The notes under the pieces are model-generated. The model was not told the DNA's origin. It saw only the letters and a list, made by a program, of their open reading frames with translations, and made no database searches. Below, one piece after another: positions 61,465 to 64,000 of a DNA stretch of 64,000 bases (positions within the stretch are counted from its first letter, which is position 1; each line of letters begins with the position of its first letter). Origin of the DNA: an uncultured Bacteroides sp. (lineage in GTDB: Bacteria; Bacteroidota; Bacteroidia; Bacteroidales; Bacteroidaceae); assembly GCA_900555635.1 (NCBI GenBank), contig USLU01000007.1, positions 69,302-133,301 of the forward strand. The letters are read 5' to 3'. The position numbers and the translations under genes were made by a program.

Positions 61465-63144
61465 TCAATACAACATTATCATTTGATCTAAAGATTCCTC
61501 TCGGTCAAGCATCAAACTCTGCTTCAACCGTTGTCTATACTTATATAGTGATTTCATTTCACAGCCGAAAACATAAGCCAATTCTTTGTTAGAAAAACCT
61601 ATCTTCAATAATACAGCCAGCAAAAGTTCATTTTTACTTAATGCAAAATCTTTTTTAAGACGAGTAACAAAGTCAGCATGAACCAAATCCATAAAATCAA
61701 ATAAATGTTTACGCTCGGATATTGTCATATTCTCTACAATCAGCCGACCTTGTTTCAACTCTTCTAATACAAACAATGCATCTACATTGGTGTTTTCTCT
61801 TAATCTTTTGTTCTCCGTTGTCAAACAAAGTATTTTTCGATTCAATTTTCCAATATCTTCCTTTCTAACTTTATCTTCATAAACATTAGCACTTTCCAAC
61901 TCTGCAATTTTGCAGGCATATTTTTCTATAGTCAGATTGTTACTCCTGATTAGCTCAACATCCCGCAAAACAAGCTTCTGATACTTCTTTCTTAGAAAAA
62001 CACAAACTGCAATAGCTATCCCTACCATGAGAGCTACTACAAATAGAGAAAGATACATTTGATTCTCTTTCTCCAGCTTTATTTGTTTATTCTCCAAAAT
62101 CAGATTTTCGTTTTTGTATTTACTTTGTAAATCTACTATTTTTGCCTGCAGTTCATTATTGCAAACTATTTCTAATAAAGAGTCAGACTTTTCTTTACAA
62201 GTCAAAGCTTTATCGTACTCCAAATGCTTCCTATAGACTTTATACAAACTATTATATGAACCAGAAGAGACAAAAAGATCAGTAGAGTTACGGCTATAAT
62301 AAAAACACTCAATAGCTTTCTCATCTTGTTCAACATCTAGATATGTATTTCCTAATGAAAGGTTATAACGGCACTTTTCATTAAACTTGTCACTACATTT
62401 AATTGCAGATTGGAAATAGCTTATTGCCAGCGAGTATTGTTTATTCTCATTTGCAATGCGTCCCAATATCTGCAAAAAGGAAGAACGCATTGTACTTGAT
62501 GTATCACTTAATGCCAACCCTTCATCAGCATACCTGTTAGCACTATCATTATGATGTATAGCAATATATCCTCTTGCCACATTTCTATAACCATTCAGCA
62601 AACAAGAGCGAGCATTTGCTAACTTATAACATTCAATCGATCTTTTAAAATGAGATATTGCACTATCGTAGTTTCCTTGAGCAGAAATTAAATATCCAAT
62701 ATATTCCCAAATCAGTCCTTGAATCTTATATTCATTAGTTCCTTCTACAAAAGTTTGTGCTTTTAAATATGCCTGCATCGCTTCTATATAGCGTCTTTTA
62801 AATGCCATCACTCTTCCATAATAAAAGAAAGCCTTGCCCGCCTTCATTCTCTCTCCTTCATTTTTAGAATAATACTTCGTTGCGAACTCTATTAAGGAAT
62901 CCGACTGCAAACTATCCATATACATTTTATCATACGCTTGCGTGAGCAACAGAGCATAATCAGCCAATTCTTTCTCTCGCAAATCTTCCGGATGTTCAAT
63001 CTGTTTTAAAAGAGTTAGAGCAATATTAGGATGAGACTCCATACAAGATTCCACTTTCTCAAACAATGTCATTTTTATATTATCCTTAACACAAGAGACT
63101 AAAAGGAAGATACTTGAAATTAAAATCAACAATATTCTATTCAT
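61465..63144 (-). CDS. TPR-containing membrane regulator with C-terminal helix-turn-helix
   Basis: A 559-residue protein. It begins with a lipoprotein-like signal (LLVSC), then about 300 residues of TPR helices (GKAFFYYGRVMAFKRRYIEAMQAYLKA and similar repeats), a coiled coil, one membrane span (about 367-387, LSLFVVALMVGIAIAVCVFL), a second coiled coil, and a C-terminal region with FALSKNELLLAVLLKIGFSN followed by KELAYVFGC, which resembles a LuxR-type helix-turn-helix. This architecture is recurrent in Bacteroides beside small exported-protein genes. It probably senses something outside and controls the downstream DUF3244/aerolysin-like genes. ATG 63144 is preferred to TTG 63153. Confidence 0.8.
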   Translation of the reverse strand: MNRILLILISSIFLLVSCVKDNIKMTLFEKVESCMESHPNIALTLLKQIEHPEDLREKELADYALLLTQAYDKMYMDSLQSDSLIEFATKYYSKNEGERMKAGKAFFYYGRVMAFKRRYIEAMQAYLKAQTFVEGTNEYKIQGLIWEYIGYLISAQGNYDSAISHFKRSIECYKLANARSCLLNGYRNVARGYIAIHHNDSANRYADEGLALSDTSSTMRSSFLQILGRIANENKQYSLAISYFQSAIKCSDKFNEKCRYNLSLGNTYLDVEQDEKAIECFYYSRNSTDLFVSSGSYNSLYKVYRKHLEYDKALTCKEKSDSLLEIVCNNELQAKIVDLQSKYKNENLILENKQIKLEKENQMYLSLFVVALMVGIAIAVCVFLRKKYQKLVLRDVELIRSNNLTIEKYACKIAELESANVYEDKVRKEDIGKLNRKILCLTTENKRLRENTNVDALFVLEELKQGRLIVENMTISERKHLFDFMDLVHADFVTRLKKDFALSKNELLLAVLLKIGFSNKELAYVFGCEMKSLYKYRQRLKQSLMLDREESLDQMIMLY

Positions 63145-63680
63145 AATGATCAAATCATAGTTAATCTAATTTTCCAAAGGTTATATTTGCTATGCAAATC
63201 GAATTGCAATGTTCGTCATTTCAAAGAAGAAATACAAATTATTTCTCAACAAAAAACAATCAGGAATTTCTGTTTTATTTATACCTAAAACTCAAATATA
63301 CAAAGCCTTCCATGACAAGCATAGGCAGAACGCCACATTGCTTCACTAAAATATCTATATAAAATGGAGTAAACATTAATAGAGAACTTCCTAAAGCCTT
63401 ACTGATAACTTGCTTTGCATAGATATAAAAATTCCTCTTGCTATACAGAAAACTATAACCGCAAGTTTTGATTATATAACCGAAACTTCTGATTGTATAA
63501 CCGCAAGTTCTGATTATAAAACTGAAACTTTTGATTATAGTTTATCTTATATTCAAAACAATTTTTATATCTACATAAAGTAAGTTTTCTCTTAACAGCA
63601 AGTAGATTTTATATTAATATCCAGTAGACCAGAAGTATGGTCTAAAATAAATGTTTCATCCGAAACTGGAGCATATAACA
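63145..63680. other. Gene-free spacer with a 21-bp repeat array
   Basis: 536 bp between the TPR regulator start and the DMP19-type stop. It is strongly AT-rich. It holds the 4 x 21-bp array at 63455-63538; otherwise I see no ORF, promoter of good quality or terminator. Confidence 0.6.
63455..63538. repeat. Tandem 21-bp repeat, 4 units
   Basis: Units start at 63455, 63476, 63497 and 63518. Units 1 and 3 read ATAACCGCAAGTT(T/C)TGATTAT; units 2 and 4 have GAAACTT in place of GCAAGTT. The central AAGTT/AACTT thus alternates between strands from unit to unit. Confidence 0.85.
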
Positions 63681-64000
63681 TCAAGATACTACTATTTTCG
63701 CAAAGAGTTCCAAATGTTCGTCCACATACCCTGCTATCATAGCCGTAAATTCTTCTTCTTTCTCAAGGAACTCTTCTTCCAATTCATCAAAAGCCTCGTA
63801 CTGCTCGTACATAGCCATAAATTCGTCATCCGTGCGCTCGCGTTCCAAGTCTTCACGATGCTCATCGTACATTTTCTTAGCAGAATAGACCAATTTGCTT
63901 AGTTCGCCCGCACCCCACAAACGCATTACTTTGGCAAACGGATTGGCAAAAATATACCCGCCATATCCATTTTGTATCAACTGGCAGAATCCTCCTTCTT
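63681..64000 (-). CDS. DMP19/DUF4375-type protein (5' end beyond window)
   Basis: The reading frame runs off the right edge; about 105 codons are present including the stop. It reads EGGFCQLIQNGYGGYIFANP then FAKVMRLWGAGELSKLVYSA, matching the G-G-F-x-Q-x-x-x-N-G-x-G pattern of DUF4375 (DMP19-like) proteins, followed by an acidic helical tail (EAFDELEEEFLEKEEEFTAM). Internal ATA/TTG codons are not the real start. Function unknown. Confidence 0.75.
   Translation of the reverse strand, partial: EGGFCQLIQNGYGGYIFANPFAKVMRLWGAGELSKLVYSAKKMYDEHREDLERERTDDEFMAMYEQYEAFDELEEEFLEKEEEFTAMIAGYVDEHLELFAKIVVS

Noticed and set aside
1..64000. tRNA or rRNA genes
   Set aside because: I looked for T-loop-like GGTTCRANNCC motifs and clover-leaf arms in the gene-free stretches on both strands and found none convincing.

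Overview
The window reads as a stretch of a Bacteroides (order Bacteroidales) chromosome. Evidence for this is paired SusC/SusD outer-membrane loci, lipoproteins of Bacteroides-restricted families (NigD-like, DUF4397, DUF3244), promoters of the TTTG-N19-21-TAnnTTTG type, gldE without other gliding genes, and a cobalamin riboswitch ahead of tryptophanase. I found no tRNA, rRNA, CRISPR array, phage or transposase gene.

Layout. 1-2.7 kb: the end of an ABC-F ATPase gene and a DUF3805-type protein. 2.8-15.1 kb: two divergently arranged SusC/SusD operons separated by an AT-rich spacer. Their susC genes share a 136-bp inverted repeat just inside the coding sequence, and the right-hand susC has no signal peptide, so this looks like a DNA-inversion switch with the left operon ON and the right OFF. 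15.1-20.1 kb: a transglutaminase-like membrane protein, an OmpR-type response regulator with its sensor kinase, and a CD39-like nucleotidase. 20.3-22.2 kb: cobalamin riboswitch, terminator and tnaA. 22.2-28.0 kb: mutY-ssb-gldE-phosphopantetheinyl transferase on one strand; HU, a 30-residue basic ribosomal-type protein and rng on the other. 28.0-33.6 kb: a six-gene inositol-lipid operon beginning with inositol-phosphate synthase. 33.9-37.5 kb: aspartate/alanine antiporter and aspartate 4-decarboxylase, a proton-motive decarboxylation pair. 37.5-42.0 kb: a TolC-type channel, an NtrC-type activator and its kinase, preceded by a near-consensus sigma-54 promoter with inverted-repeat sites. 42.2-46.9 kb: hisG-D-C-B behind a leader peptide containing six consecutive histidines and an attenuator. 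46.9-58.8 kb: housekeeping and envelope genes (thioesterase, DUF4421, DUF2490, CAT-like, dsbD, udk, mltF, metH, smpB, YIP1). 58.8-63.2 kb: an accessory secreted-protein region with a NigD-like lipoprotein, a lipoprotein resembling a beta-trefoil/aerolysin pore-former, a DUF3244 protein and a TPR-HTH membrane regulator. The window ends inside a DMP19/DUF4375-type gene.

The intergenic DNA is unusually structured. Three sites carry degenerate arrays with a 21- or 22-bp period (8958-9045, about 35700-35885, 63455-63538) whose motif sequences are unrelated but whose layout is alike. Three copies of a roughly 95-110-bp palindromic element rich in ATAACTT (38841, 40337, 54871) lie between genes and in two cases supply stop codons. 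A further 118-bp palindrome abuts hisB. The SusC inversion switch, the period-22 arrays and the aerolysin-like operon are the best candidates for undescribed biology.
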